Shown: positions 23,119 to 35,716, numbered from the stretch's first letter. The stretch is 64,000 nucleotides of DNA from Jaapia argillacea MUCL 33604 (GCA_000697665.1 KL197709.1:1844538-1908537), one strand, 5' to 3'. Notes: generated from the letters alone by a model not told the origin. Numbers and translations are program-made.

Positions 23119-25831
23119 TTACGCATACACTTGACGAGCCCAGCGAGCGGCAGCGACAAGGTTCTCCAAAGACGCTAGAGACAAAGGAATTTGGTTTAGA
23201 GTTCAAAATAAAGCAGTACGGGAAAAACCTACCCTCGGTTTCCTTCCAGCCACGAGTCTTCAAACCGCAATCGGGGTTGATGACGAGGAGTTGATCAGGG
23301 AGAATGTCCAACATGGCCTTGACGCGGTCCTTGATTTCTTGGTCTCCGGGAACACGAGGAGAGTGGATATCATAGACACCAGGGCCAATTTGGTTGGAGT
23401 AGCCGTACTCCTTGAAGGTCTGCAAGAGCTTCATATCTGCCTTGGAAGCCTCAATGGAGATGACATCAGCGTCAAGACGTTGGATGGAGGGGAAGATATC
23501 GCCGAAATCGGAGTAGCAGAAATGGGAGTGGGTTTGGAGAGCATCGGAGACACCAGCAACGGAGAGCTTGAAGGAGTCAACTGCCCACTTGAGATAGTTA
23601 TCCCAGTCCGAACGACGCAGAGGAAGCTAATGGACAAGATCAGGAACCGCATTGCAAAGACCGAAACGTAAAACACGTACACCCTCACGGATAGCAGGCT
23701 CGTCGACCTGGATGGCCTGGATTCCAGCCTTCTCGAGATCCAAAACTTCGTCGCGAAGTGCGAGAGCAAGTTGCTTAGCCTGCAGCTCGCGGGAAACGTC
23801 GGCACGAGGGAAAGACCAGTTCAAGATGGTTACGGGGCCGGTCAACATTCCCTTCATGGGTTTCTGGGTGATGCTCTGAGCGTAGCTACTCCAGAACACG
23901 GTCATGGGACCAGGGCGGCTGACGTCCGAGACGATGATGGGAGGGCGGACGTAACTATACTAGCAGATAAGTCTGGAGTAAACTGAAATTTGAATCCAGC
24001 ACTGACCGAGATCCGTAACTCTGCACCCAAGCATTTTGAGTGAAGACGAAGCCAGTCAACTGCTCGCCGAAGTATTGAACCATGTCGTTGCGCTCAGGTT
24101 CACCGTGGACGAGAAGATCTAAGCCAACTTTCTCCTGGAAGCGGACGACACTCTCGATCTCCTTCTTGATGAATTCGTCATACTGCTCCTGTGTGATTTC
24201 ACCCTTAGTGAACTTGGCACGAGCAGCACGAATTTCCTTGGTTTGCTGAACGTGATGTCAGCAAAGGAGTACAATAAGTTGAGTCAAAGCTGATACTTAC
24301 CGGGAAAGAGCCGATGGTGGTGGTGGCGAACTTCGGCAAGTTGAGCTTCTTCTTCTGAACCTCAACTCGGACAGCGAAGGGGCTCTGACGCTCGAGCATG
24401 TCGGGGGTGATGGCGGCAACGCGGTTCCTGACAGCATCATCCGAGGTACGCTCAAACTCGCGACGCTTGGCAATCGAGACCTTGTTGGCCTCCAAAGCGG
24501 CAGCAACAGCGGCATCCTGCGAGCCGGAAAGAACAGACGCGATCGTAGACACCTCGGCGGCCTTCTCGAGGGCGAAAGAGAACCAATCCTTCTGCTCAGC
24601 AGTCAACTTCTTCTCAGAAGCGAGGGTGACGGGAGTGTGAAGGAGAGACGAAGAGGTGGCAATGATGACACGGTCAGCTCCGAGAACATCAATGGTCTTC
24701 TGTCCGGACTTAATGGCGGCTGCGAAGTCCGTCTTCCAAATGTTACGACCGGAAACGACACCCAAGGAGAGGACCAACTGAGTGGGCTTGACGGCAGCAA
24801 TAACTTCGTCGAGTTGGCCTGGGGCACGGTCAAGGTCGATATGGAGACCAGCAACGGGGAGCTTGGCAACGTAGGTCAGGTTAGAGTCGAGGCGACCGAA
24901 GTAGGTGGTGAGGAGGATCTTGGGGGCGACGGGGGCGAGTTCAGCGTACGCGGTAGCGAACTCCTTCTCGAGGGAGGCAGCGGGGTCGAGGACGAGGATG
25001 GGTTCATCGACTTGCACCCACTCGGCTCCAGCAGCCTTCAACTCCGAAAGGAGTTGCTTGTAAACGGGAAGGAGCTTGGCAAGGAGGGAAAGGGGCTGGA
25101 AGCCGGGCTTGGCCTCCCTTGCAGCCTTACCGAGGAAGAGGAAAGACACGGGGCCAAGGACGACGGGGCGAGTAGCAACACCAAGAGCTTTAGCCTCGTT
25201 GAACTCCTCAACTGCCTTGTTGAAGTTGAGTTTGAAGTCAGTCTCCTCAGAGAACTCGGGGACGACAAAGTGGTAGTTGGAATCAAACCTACACAGTCGA
25301 CATCAGGATCTACACCAGGCAAATGGATGATAGAATCAACTTACCACTTCTTCATCTCGCAAGCGGGGACATCGACACCTGCAGCCTGGCGACCACGACC
25401 CATGGCGAAGTAGATATCCAAGGTGGACAGACCATGGCCCAAGTAGCGCTTGGGGATGACGTTGAACTCGACGGAGTGATCAAGGACGTGATCATAGAGG
25501 GAGAACTCGCCGCTAATCGATGGATCGATCAGCATAAAGGATGCGATTTCATGAACTCGCGATGTACTCACCTGGGGATGAGGGTAACACCCCGGGCCTT
25601 CACCTCAGTCCAGTTGTACTTCTTGACATCTGCTGCAGCCTTTGTGAGGTCTTCTGCAGAAATTTTGCCTCCCCAATAGGCCTCAACAGCCTTTTTAACC
25701 TCACGGTTAGCACCTGATCAAAGTCAAAATCGCGAGTGATGAGGGCATAGATCTCGTCAGCGCCATCAACCTTAAATGTTTGATTCAAACTTACCGATGC
25801 GGGGGAAACCAAGAACACTCGAGGCGACCAT
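23119..25831 (-). CDS. MET6: Cobalamin-independent methionine synthase
   Basis: The enzyme moves a methyl group from 5-methyltetrahydropteroyl-triglutamate to homocysteine in the cytosol, the last step of methionine synthesis. It starts [13 protein letters not shown] at 25831. The N-terminal half includes [34 protein letters not shown] and [19 protein letters not shown]. The C-terminal catalytic half includes [45 protein letters not shown] and [29 protein letters not shown] carries the zinc-binding Cys. The last exon ends RWARQVYA before the TAA at 23119-23121. The length of about 765 residues is normal. About nine short introns are present. The 332-bp upstream region lies against the kinase 3' end. 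Confidence 0.95.
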
Positions 25832-26163
25832 CCTGGACTGCTGTCTGAAATGAAGGGAGGGGATGAAGAGAGAAAAGTGGTGATGAGGCCAGACTTGAAC
25901 TAGGGCTTTTATCTTCAATACGATGTCGGAATTCGAACTTCCACGAGATAGATGGCGCAACATCGATGGAATCGATTTCTCACGTAATGCGCTTGTATTG
26001 GTTCAGGGAACGGAGTAGAACCCAAGAAGAAGATCGCAAGCACTGGTATATCGTGTGTACTTCGTACTACATCAACGAAACGAACGGACGTAGAGCGGGA
26101 ACATCGCCTGCAACATTCACACCTTCGCCCGCACCCTATCTAACCCCTATCCCTATCCCCACC
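25832..26163. promoter_or_regulatory. MET6 upstream region
   Basis: This 332-bp gap serves as MET6 promoter and kinase terminator. It holds two ATCGAT half-palindromes 3 bp apart near 25963 and a TCACGTAA just beyond. No perfect CACGTG box is present. Confidence 0.4.
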
Positions 26164-27612
26164 CTACAGGGCTTTCAGCTTTTGCACCGCATTCTTGAAG
26201 AGCTGAGCCGGAGTGGGAGACTTGGGGATTTTGCCCCCAGATGGTACTGCTATCGGTTTGGCGGTAATCATCAACTCTCCTAGGCTCTGATCCTCTGGTA
26301 GGTCGGGTACCTCGATGGCTGGGTCGTTGGCATGGGTTTCGGGGGTGATGGGTCCTTCGCTATCGTCGTCACTATCGCCGTCGCTTTCAGGGGCTGAACC
26401 AATGCTGAAAGCACTGCCAGTGTCGTGAATGGCCCGGGGCTGTAAGATATCTCGCCCGGTGATTGGTACACGGCGTCCAGCTCGGGGTGAAGCGGTTTCG
26501 TCAGGACTCTCGTACTCGTAATGCTCTTCTGGGTCGAAGACGCCGAGTACGGAGCCATTTTGATTGACGAGTGTGCTGCCGTCAATGACTTGGTTTACCT
26601 CCGCGACATGTGTAGGAACCCGTGGAGAATAACTGTTCACCGCGGTCCTCACGTGCGGGTTTGCGCTTGAAATCTCCTCGTCCGTCATCCAAAAGGTGTC
26701 CAACTTGATAACCTCTTGACGAATCTCTGAAATAGAGAGACGAGATAACGGGTTCATGACGAGGATGCGCCGAAGAAGGGTATTGGCTCCCTTGGATATG
26801 GGAAGTACGGTCCTCAAAAACTCGTAATCGTGGAGGAAGGCAACGAAGCAGTCGTCTCTCGTGGTAGCCCATCGCCACGGATTCCGTCCCGTGACCATGT
26901 TGGTGAGAACGATACCTAATGCCCAGATGTCGCTGTGACGAGTTGAGTACTTTGCAAGTCTCGTCTCGTCTCCGATGCATTCTGTAAAAGCGGCTATCAG
27001 TGACTTATAAATATGATGAGGGCCTGAGATGGACGTACCTGGACTCATGTAGTAGGAGCTACCACAACCATGATCTCCGCTGACGAGGTCCTTCGTGGCC
27101 AGCCCAAAGTCGGAGAGGAGGACGTTTCCCTCTTTGGTGATGAGGATGTTCTCTGGCTTCAAATCCCGATGGAAAATGCCCCTCCTGTGGCAATACTCGA
27201 CAGCATCCAAGAGTTGTAGGAAAGTCCTCTTGACAACTGCGTCGTTTTTGTAAAACATATGACGGTCGGTGATGGCGCCAAACAAGTCTCCTCCAGAGCA
27301 ATAATCAAGAACGATGAACACAAAGTGTCCTTCTTCGACGATGCCGTAGGTCGTCAAAATATTGGGGTGGGCGGAGGAGGCTGCATGGAGAGCGATCTCT
27401 CGGTTTTGGAACTTGCGTTGTCGGGCCGTGAGGTCTGATTTGAGGAGGCATTTGACGGCGTATTCGTCGCGATGGTGTCTTGGGGTAGCGGTATCGTAGG
27501 CATGGTATACGATGCCATAAGCACCTGTGCCAAGAACTTCCAGAAGTTGAAGGCGACCTTGGTCGATAGTTTTGCCAGCAAAACTAGGGAGGATGGCGCT
27601 GACACAGACCAT
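26164..27612 (-). CDS. Ser/Thr protein kinase of the Ran1/Ksp1/Sks1 type
   Basis: The start is [20 protein letters not shown]. The kinase domain begins with the Gly loop [16 protein letters not shown]. It then has the AVK lysine ([12 protein letters not shown]), the catalytic loop [15 protein letters not shown], and [20 protein letters not shown] with SYYMSPE as the APE equivalent. [20 protein letters not shown] and WRWAT follow, as in the Ran1/Pat1-Ksp1-Vhs1 group. All catalytic residues are present. The C-terminal ~130 residues are acidic and disordered, ending [14 protein letters not shown]. There is one intron (26982-27038, 57 nt). It keeps the frame and has no stop, giving an uninterrupted unspliced frame of 482 codons and a spliced protein of 463. 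Relatives act in nutrient signalling and meiotic control; the role here is inferred from the family. Confidence 0.9.
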   Translation of the reverse strand: MVCVSAILPSFAGKTIDQGRLQLLEVLGTGAYGIVYHAYDTATPRHHRDEYAVKCLLKSDLTARQRKFQNREIALHAASSAHPNILTTYGIVEEGHFVFIVLDYCSGGDLFGAITDRHMFYKNDAVVKRTFLQLLDAVEYCHRRGIFHRDLKPENILITKEGNVLLSDFGLATKDLVSGDHGCGSSYYMSPGTSISGPHHIYKSLIAAFTECIGDETRLAKYSTRHSDIWALGIVLTNMVTGRNPWRWATTRDDCFVAFLHDYEFLRTVLPISKGANTLLRRILVMNPLSRLSISEIRQEVIKLDTFWMTDEEISSANPHVRTAVNSYSPRVPTHVAEVNQVIDGSTLVNQNGSVLGVFDPEEHYEYESPDETASPRAGRRVPITGRDILQPRAIHDTGSAFSIGSAPESDGDSDDDSEGPITPETHANDPAIEVPDLPEDQSLGELMITAKPIAVPSGGKIPKSPTPAQLFKNAVQKLKAL

Positions 27613-28299
27613 GATGATGAATGAAGTTGGAGGTGAAGATAAAAATCGATAGACCAGAGGAGGCGACTTGCGTTCCTAAATCGAGTGAGTTGACGAGAGT
27701 GATGATAGAAAATTCTGCTGTAAGTCCTGGCGTTTAAATATTAGGACGAGGACAGCCAAAGTGTGGTAGAAGACCCGCATGTTTCGGTTTGGACGGAGGT
27801 CTGGCCATTCCTGTCGTCGGCGCGGAAGGCAGTCTCAGGATCACCCGAAACAAGCGGGATCGTGATGTTGACTTTGAATGTCAGTCCACCGTAGAACGGC
27901 CAAGTCTCGACATGCCAACTCTGAAGAAGTTGGACTTCGTAGGAGAAAGATCGACAGCCAGGACACGCCGGATTTGGCAAGACAACATAATGCACAGCCA
28001 CCATCACGCCATGGAAGGCTAATTAGATGGAGACTTCGGTTTCTGCAATTCTTGAACGCGTGTTGTGATAAATCTATCCGCCTCGTTTCTCCTCATCGCT
28101 TTCTCCTCCTCGTCCCCGTCATTTTCTGCTCGATTTTTGTCGCAGAAAATTCGTCCGACAATGTTCCGGACGTGCTGACCGACTGGATTCCAACACAAGG
28201 ACCTTTTACGGTCCGGGTCCACCGCCTGTCCCCACCTTCAAATAGCTAGGGATATTTTATGACCAAGGTACTTTCTCTTTCCCCAGATCATTGACTACC
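27613..28299. promoter_or_regulatory. Divergent promoter, kinase / polyol dehydrogenase
   Basis: A 687-bp gap lies between divergent starts. An AT-rich TTTAAATATT box at about 27733 lies about 120 bp upstream of the kinase ATG. An 88-codon minus-strand frame (27741-28007) has no family match and is read as 5' UTR/promoter. A pyrimidine-rich CTTTCTCTTTCCCCAG ends 13 bp before the dehydrogenase ATG and may be a 5' UTR splice acceptor. Confidence 0.5.
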
Positions 28300-29985
28300 A
28301 TGTCCTCCAACCCATCTTTCACCTTGAGAGCTGTCGACGATGTCGTCTTCGAAGAGAAACCCATCCCGCAAAGTTTGTCTCCTCACACAATCACTGATAT
28401 CATCGTATGCTGACCACAATTGCTAGTACGCGACGATGAGGTGCTGGTGGAAGTGAAGAAGACTGGTGCGTTTTTCTGTCTTGCGTGGCTGGGATCCACT
28501 GCTGACTTACCTGTATGTTTTCAGGCATCTGTGGTTCTGATGTACGGCGTTTGTTTCCTTGTGATCGAAGACAGATGGTCAGATCTGCTGTTTCAGGTTC
28601 ACTACCTCGCGCATGGCCGCATCGGAGACTTCATCGTCAAGGATCCCATGGTATGTCGATCCATGCGACGCACCTCGGATTAGTATTGACTCGCCTGCAG
28701 GTCCTTGGACACGAATCTGCTGGAGTTGTCTACAAAGGTTCACCTTTCTCTTTCCTCGCTCATAGCACTCGACCCTGATCCCGCCACTCAGTTGGATCCA
28801 AGGTTAAGCGAGTCAAAGCTGGTGACAGGGTTGCGATGGAGCCCGGTGCAGGCTGTCGCACCTGTGATTATTGCAAAAGAGGTTGCTACGAGGTCCGCTT
28901 CGCTTCTCTCCCAGTCCGCATACACTCATTTCTGATATCCTTGTCATCATTCAGCTTTGTCCCGACATGGTTTTCGCGGCTACACCTCCTTATGATGGTA
29001 CGCTCTGCCGGTACTACCGACTTCCCGCAGATCTTGTCTACCCACTACCTGCGGGTGTCTCCTTGGAAGAGGGCGCCATGGTGCGTCCTTCCTATCTATC
29101 TGTTCCTTCTTCACCAATTGACCTTTTATTTCCCAACTAGATGGAACCCCTCTCAGTCGGTGTTCACTCCGTCTCGACCCTAGCTTCCCTCCGTGCCTCC
29201 CAAACCATCGCCGTCTTCGGCTGCGGACCCGTCGGCCTCGTATGCATGGCAGTGGCAAAAGCTCTCGGTGCCTCTCGCATTGTGGCAGTCGACATTGTAC
29301 CAGCCCGCTTGGAATTCGCTAAGCAGTATGCTGCTACAGACGTCTACTTGCCGCCAGCTCCGAAAGAGGGCGAGACCAAACTACAGTTTTCGGAGAGGAA
29401 TGCGGCGGCGATGAAAGCAGCGCTCGGGATTGACGGGCTGGATGTGGTGGTGGATGCCAGTGGGGCGGAGGTATCGATCCAAACCGGAATCTTGATGGCT
29501 AAGGCTGGAGGGACATACGTTCAGGTGAGGATTCACTTCATCTACCCATTCTTTGTCGGTTCTTTGGACTGATATCGGCATGATGGTAGGTTGGAATGGG
29601 TGCACCACAGGCTACGTTACCCATCATGGCTTTGCTCACCAAGCAGCTAACCATCAAAGGCTCGTTCCGTTATGGCGTACGTAACTCATTTTACACCGAT
29701 AGGATTGCCTGTTAAACCTGGTTCTTGAACTAGCCTGGGGACTATGCTCTTGCCATCGCCCTGGTTGGCGACGGCAAGATTGATGTCAAGCCCCTCATTA
29801 CCCATCGGTGAGTCTCGATCGTATGACCTTGTTCAGGCCGTGTGGTTGACACCATTTGGTTCAGGTTCTCGTTCGAAGAGGCTGTGAAGGCGTTCACTGC
29901 TACCCGTGCCGGTAAGAGCGAGGATGGGAAGGGTGTGATCAAGGCCATCATCTCAGGCCCTGGTGTTGCAATTAGCGAGAATTAG
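28300..29985 (+). CDS. Xylitol/sorbitol dehydrogenase (zinc MDR family)
   Basis: This NAD-dependent polyol dehydrogenase oxidises xylitol or sorbitol to the ketose in the cytosol. After splicing (about 375 residues) it reads MSSNPSFTLRAVDDVVFEEK, then GICGSDVHYLAHGRIGDF with the catalytic zinc Cys and VLGHESAGVVY with the zinc His. GAGCRTCDYCKRGCYELC holds the four structural-zinc Cys, and EEGAMMEPLSVGVH follows. The nucleotide fold is VFGCGPVGLVCMAVAKALGA followed by VAVDIVPARL; the Asp after the second strand favours NAD over NADP. It ends KAIISGPGVAISEN. There are many introns, including a 17-nt exon (28525-28541) that carries the catalytic Cys. Xylitol versus sorbitol or arabinitol preference cannot be read from sequence. 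Confidence 0.92.
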
Positions 29986-30215
29986 TTGAATAGGATGGAA
30001 AGAAATTCGGTGTAGTTATTTATTGAAATCTATTGAAGCTTGTTTTCTCGAATACATCTTGGGGGAGCAAAGAGTTGAAGATGGGAGACCACTGTGGCTC
30101 GAAACGCGCTGGGTTGCAAGTCCCGTGACCGTCAAAACGAGTCCCGTGCTGAGTCGCGGACGGCGAGTCTGATCTGCCTCTTCCCTTTCTTTGACACACC
30201 GAGAGACTATCCGCG

Positions 30216-31703
30216 ATGCCCTTCCACGCCCGAAGCCTCCACTACCTCCGCATATCTGCGACAACCGTCTTACCTCTCTACGTACGCCTTTGTCCATCTC
30301 TTGCACCCCAGGGTCTCATCAGTATGACACGACAATCAGCTCTACTTGGATGAACGGCACATTGATTGGATGAGCGACCGTGTCTTACAGCATGTCTTGG
30401 CTGACTTGCGGCCATTGTGAGTCGCAAAATATGTTTGTCTTGATGTGCTGTGATTGAATAGGGGATTTAAATCTTGCACAGAATCGTACCGAAATTGAGA
30501 GCTGAACTGCAGGCGCAGTTGGAGTCAAAGAAAGGCACCGTCGACGTCCATAGAGGAGGTGAGGTTTCCTCACACCCATCATGTTCGAACTTGAGCTGAA
30601 GGTTCTCCGATGCAGATTTTTATCAGTTTGCATTCTTCTTTCGCCAGACGGAGCCTCATGCAGTGCTTATCAAGGTGTGTATTCGCAACTCGAACCGCGA
30701 CACGCCGACTTAACGTTACAATTTACTACAGACACGGAACTTTACTCTCGCTCCAAACCCTCCTCTAAAGAAAACTCCCGTCGTACCGAAAGACACAGCC
30801 AAGGCGAAACGGAAAGCACGGCCCATGGCACAATCGAAAGGCGCGATGGGCGCGGCTCGCAAGAAACGCAAGACCAAAGGCAAGGGGAAAGCGACAGGTA
30901 GTGATGGCGAGGACTCAGCGGTCTCCACCGACGATGGGGAGGTTCAGCCATCATCTCTGTCGAATGCAGCTGCACCGCGACGATCTGGGAGAACGAGAAA
31001 GGTTGTCGCTGGGTCGTATCGTGAAGATGGTGGAGACAGCAACTCTGACGTAGAGATGATGGATGACACACCGTCGCGCCCCGCGCTAATAGACGACACG
31101 ATCAAAGAAGAAATCCAGGACGTCCAAATAATCGACACACACAACAAGGAACTTCCCATTGACCTCCGCTCTCCATCTCCCGAACCTGCCCCGCCAATAT
31201 CAGAACTCGACATGGCAGCTGATGAGGAAGAACCCAAACCCAAACCACTGTTGCAACTCAAATACGAAGGTTTCACGATTCACGGCCAATGTCTCTGTAT
31301 CGTCGTCGAACCTTACCCTCCAGTCAGGACGGCATCTAGGGCGCCTTCTCTTGCACCTTCAGGACTGAGGGCTCCTAGCATCGCCCCACCCGATTTCGTT
31401 CCCAGCGGAGGTGCTGCTTCTGAACAAAGGGCACGGACACCCCTGTTCCTCCCTGATTATGATAGGGAGAGAAGTCAGACCCCAGCACCCTTCCTGCACC
31501 AGGAACGGGTGTTACCTCCCGTACCTCTGTTCGACGATGCAGAATCGTTGTACGCAATGGACGACGGCGAGGAACAGGACGATTTGATGGAATTCAGTCA
31601 GCTGCTTAACTCAGGAGGAGATTTACGGACTGGAGATGCGGATGACGATGACATCGATGGCTCCGTATTGTTCGGAGACGCAGACGAAAATAAAGAGCTT
31701 TAG
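30216..31703 (+). CDS. Unrecognised conserved-looking protein with nuclear features
   Basis: Five exons splice in phase from ATG 30216: MPFHARSLHYLRISATTVLP, then (acceptor at 30339) LYLDERHIDWMSDRVLQHVL. VPKLRAELQAQLESKKGTVD and FYQFAFFFRQTEPHAVLIKT follow, and then a 270-codon last exon. The first ~110 residues form a compact, probably globular domain. Next comes a Lys/Arg-rich stretch (AARKKRKTKGKGK) that looks like a nuclear localisation signal. The rest is disordered and acidic, ending DDDDIDGSVLFGDADENKEL. No family was recognised. The domain order suggests a DNA- or chromatin-associated factor, which is inference. It converges on MEF2, with 30 bp between stop codons. Confidence 0.75.
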
Positions 31704-31733
31704 AGTTTGCAAGTGATGTACACGCAGTGTAAT

Positions 31734-34295
31734 CTATGCACGACCAATTTCCTTTAGAATTTCCAGCTGCCTCGAGTTTGACACTTCTCTGAAACCCGCG
31801 TTCATCATTTCGAACTGCCCATGGCCACCTGACAGAGCTCGGAGTCTGGTAGAGTAGTCCAGCATTTTGCTGAGTGGTGCAAGGCAATGAATGGAGCGTC
31901 TCAGTCGAGCAGCGCCCTTGACGCCTGATTGAGACGAAGCGGTGTTGGGAGATAGCCAGTCTGGAGGGATGTAAACGCCTTCTGAGGTGAAAGGTCCGAG
32001 TTCTTCATCGACATCTACCGCTGCATTCGAATCAGAGCCAAGATCCGAGATCTCCGCACCGTTTTCAGTTAGGTCTTGGACAACTTTTCCCAAACTGTCC
32101 TCGTTTACGGTCACTTTGAGACGGATGTAGGGTTCCATCACCGGTCCCATACCTGCTTCGCGAAGGCGATTCCGCAAAATGACAGCGCTCGCGCCTGTGA
32201 GGACATGGATGGGTGTGTCATTGGGGTGACGGAAGCCTACGATCTTGATGCGAAGATGCGAAAGGGGAAGCGAGGAATTGGGCGAACTGGACAGAGTACT
32301 GGAAACTCCACGGGCGATATGCGCGAGAGGATGTGTTTGGTCGGGAAATGACTCCGGTGAAGGGAGTGGATCACCCTTGGGTCCCAACACTACATTGTCA
32401 TCCCATACAGGGTCACCCTTCTCACCATCACCAAGTGGTTGAACTTCCATATCGATGGATATAACGACAGGCTTCCCGCTGATGTCAGTCCTCCACGTTT
32501 GAGACTCTTGAGATCCAGAGCCAAGACCTTCTCGATAGCTGACTCGACGTCGACCAAACTCGAAATGTGCGTTCCATTCGTCACGGAGGCGGCCTTCAAC
32601 GATCTCCAGATGCAATGCTCCGAGGCCGTGAACCAGAATCTGACCCTCTTGGAGTTCAATCCGCACAGAAGGATCAGTACGAGAAAGAGACTTCAGAGCT
32701 TCCTGAACGGGCTCCAAGTCGGCATGTGATTGAGGAATGATGGAGGTGGACATGACGGCTGGTGGAGGGGTGATGTCGCGCAACGAAGAGATGCCTGAGG
32801 CCTTTTGGTTGCCGCTGGATACAAGAGTATCTCCTGTGCGAGTGTACTTGAGCCCAACAATCACTCCCACAGAACCAAATGGTAGCTCTTCAACCTCTTC
32901 AGCTTGAGATGCGTAAAGGAGAAGAAGTTTGGACACTCTTTCACGTTCATTTCGTGTTGAGTTAAATATCACGGACTGGCGTTTCAAGGTGCCTAGGATC
33001 CAAGGTGAGACTCATAGTAGACACTTGTTTAGAACCTCAGGCTCTCACCTGAGTATACCCTCACAAATGTCAACCAACCCCTCCGCTTATCCCAGCTGAC
33101 TTTCCAAGCTAGCATACGGAGCGGTGCATTGGATGACTGTATGTCGTGCGGAACATCAAGAGGGCTCGCCAGCAGCTCTCCAGCATAGTCTAAGACTAGA
33201 TCTGTCCCAATACCCTTAGCAGCCGCACCACAGAGCACCGGCAATATCTCATTGCGCAATGTGAGCGCACGGAGATGTGGCATAATGGAAGCTGTTTCGA
33301 CTGTGAGGTAGGCCGACGGATCCGAGGGCAAGGCGAGGAGGCTTTCCATGAAATCTTCGGAGAACATCGAGATGTTCTCAAGGAGGGAAGTCCGCGCTTC
33401 GACAAGATGAGGAATGATTGGATGGGAAGCTGGTAGTATCTCCAAACGACCGAGCTCATCGACTTTCCGCGGAAGAGAATGTCGCGAAGGCTGCCCTTCT
33501 GAGTCCCATTTCCAGATTTCCCACTTCACTAGGTCAACCAAGCCCTGCACACCGGGCTCGCCTCGACTATAATCGTTGGACTCAAATGAAGCGATGGGGA
33601 GAATCAACGGTGTGGGCTTGGCATGAAGTCGGTGGGAAAGCAATGACAAGACAGAGGATCGAAATGACGCTCCCGGCCGGTCAAGCTTGTTGAGAAACAT
33701 AATTCTCGTCGGCACACCATACCTATGAGAGCAAATAAATGGATTTATTGAAATAAGTAGACCAGGCATATCTCACCTATAGCTTACCTATCCAACTGAC
33801 GCCAAACACCTTTTGTCTGAGCCTCAACGCCCTCCACAGAATCTATCAATACAACCGCACCGTCAACGACGCGGCTGGCGCTCTCGACCTCCATCCCGAA
33901 GTCTGCGTGTCCGGGTGTATCAACCAAGTTGAATGTCCAGTCCTTCCATTTGACGGGGATACTGGCGGACTGGATAGTGATGCCTCTTTCTCGTTCAGCG
34001 GGTAAGAAATCAGTGGTTGTACTTCCAGTGTCGACCGAACCGGGAACGGCAAGGTAGGATGAAGTGTATAGGATGGACTCGGTCAACGTAGTCTTGCCAG
34101 AGTCTGTATTGTATCAGATGAAAAATACGAGCTTTAAGCAGCTGTCCACGCACCAATATGGGCAACCAGCGCCATGTTCCGGATTTTGGCAGGGTCGTTG
34201 AGAGTGGTTGTAGTTAACGGCCGGCAGGATTGCTTGTGCGGCAGCAGTTTCGACGTTCCATGTCGTACAAGAGACAGATATATCCGTGGAAGCAT
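31734..34295 (-). CDS. MEF2: Mitochondrial elongation factor G2 (ribosome recycling GTPase)
   Basis: A translational GTPase of the EF-G2mt type, which works with ribosome recycling factor to split mitochondrial ribosomes. The N-terminus [20 protein letters not shown] is Arg/Lys-rich without acids, as in a mitochondrial presequence. The G domain has [12 protein letters not shown] (G1), [13 protein letters not shown] (G2), [15 protein letters not shown] (G3) and [12 protein letters not shown] (G4). Domain II and later parts give [17 protein letters not shown]-like sequence, [20 protein letters not shown] and [20 protein letters not shown]. The C-terminal domains end [27 protein letters not shown]. 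The length (about 800 residues) and order fit EF-G2 rather than EF-G1. It has only a few introns. A 205-bp divergent promoter is shared with STE14. Confidence 0.92.
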
Positions 34296-34500
34296 GGTCC
34301 ACCCCACCCGTTCTGAAGCTTTACAGCTTGAAGATCAGTGCTCAGGGAGGAGTCGGATTGAAGAGGGATTTTCGTGGCGCTAACAGACCCAAATATCGAG
34401 TGGCTGACGTTTCATTTCGGAGTGCGGGCAAATACCAGTTCGTATTGTTCAGATGCAGTGAACTATTCTTTGTCTTCATACCCCCACCACTTTCCCCCAG
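34296..34500. promoter_or_regulatory. Divergent promoter, MEF2 / STE14
   Basis: 205 bp separate the two start codons, so both transcripts must start here. No TATA box was evident. Confidence 0.55.
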
Positions 34501-35516
34501 ATGAGCATGCCCATCAGCATTGGAGATGCTTTCGAAGCCAGACTGCGACAGCGCACGGCAACAGCTCCCGGTGGGCTTGATACCAACCCGACTAATCCAG
34601 CTCACAAGCCGCACGGAAACATCCCAAATACCCCCCTGGCTTCATCCACGATATCCTTCCTCTTGGGATGTGTGTTCACTATTGGCGTGCTGATCTTTGC
34701 CATCGGCGGACTTGAAGGCCACTGGTGGGCCACATACCAGCTTGGTTTCTTCTTCGCTGCTTGGTCCGCTTTCCATTGGGGAGAATTTGCAGTGACCGCA
34801 GGATGGAATCGACCTAAGTGCAGCGTTGATTGTATGTCATGCCTGCATCTTATTTGCCAGGCCTCCGCCTAACTCTCAGCTTGATGCTAGCTTATTTGTT
34901 GGACAATGGCGCCATGTACCATATCGCGAACGGTATCGGGCTCGTGGAGTACCTGATAACCCTGTACTTCAAACCCTCCGTTAAGGCACACACTTTGATA
35001 TCCCTTCTCGGTAACCCACACCAACTGGCACGTTGAATGACACTCACTTTGCGATTATAGGGATAGCCATGGTTATCGTCGGACAAGCGCTTAGATCCAT
35101 GGCCATGATCCACGCTTCCACCAACTTCTCCCATTCCATAGCTTTTCAAAAGTTGGAAACCCACCAGCTCGTGACGGACGGCGTCTATGCGTGAGTGACC
35201 TCCCGAGTCGTCCGTTGCGCGGTAACTCATCGCAAAATGTTCAGTTGGTCTCGCCATCCGTCGTACGCGGGCTTCTTCTATTGGGCTGTGGGGACGCAAC
35301 TCGTTCTCCAAAATCCCGTGACATTCGTATTCTTCGTGGTTGTGCTTTGGAGATTTTTCTACTACCGGACGATAGGTCAGTACCTCACGCTCTGCGGTTA
35401 CATCGAGGAATTTACTGTGACTCTCAGCCGAAGAAAGGGCCCTTATCAGGTTCTTTGGTGACGACTATGTTGAGTATAGGAAAAGGGTGGGTACGAAGAT
35501 CCCTTTCCTCCGTTGA
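34501..35516 (+). CDS. STE14: Protein-S-isoprenylcysteine O-methyltransferase (ICMT)
   Basis: This ER membrane enzyme methylates the C-terminal prenyl-cysteine of CaaX proteins such as Ras and fungal mating pheromones. It starts MSMPISIGDAFEARLRQR. Membrane segments include FLLGCVFTIGVLIFAIGGL, YQLGFFFAAWSAFHWGEFAV and VIVGQALRSMAMIHAS. The ICMT signature for SAM and substrate binding is present as HQLVTDGVYAWSRHPSYAGF FYW and, after an intron, RFFGDDYVEYRKRVGTKIPF ending LR. About 240 residues, typical for the family. Four short introns are inferred. In basidiomycetes this enzyme is needed for pheromone maturation, which is family knowledge. Confidence 0.93.
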
Positions 35517-35716
35517 GGCCTCTTAGAGGGCGTTCTGCGATAAATATAGAGCTATTGCACCCTCTTTTCTTGTCATGAGAAAGGCGCATAGTTTGACATG
35601 CATGAACATAGTATCATATGAGACGCGTGAGAATGGTACGCGACATGCCAATTTTGCTGCGGAGTCGCAAAGCCATAAGCCCAACCAACCAACTGCATCA
35701 TAAAGCATCAAGCAAC

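Noticed and set aside
27741-28007. 88-codon minus-strand frame between the kinase and the dehydrogenase
   Set aside because: No family resemblance, no splice partners, and it sits in a divergent promoter.
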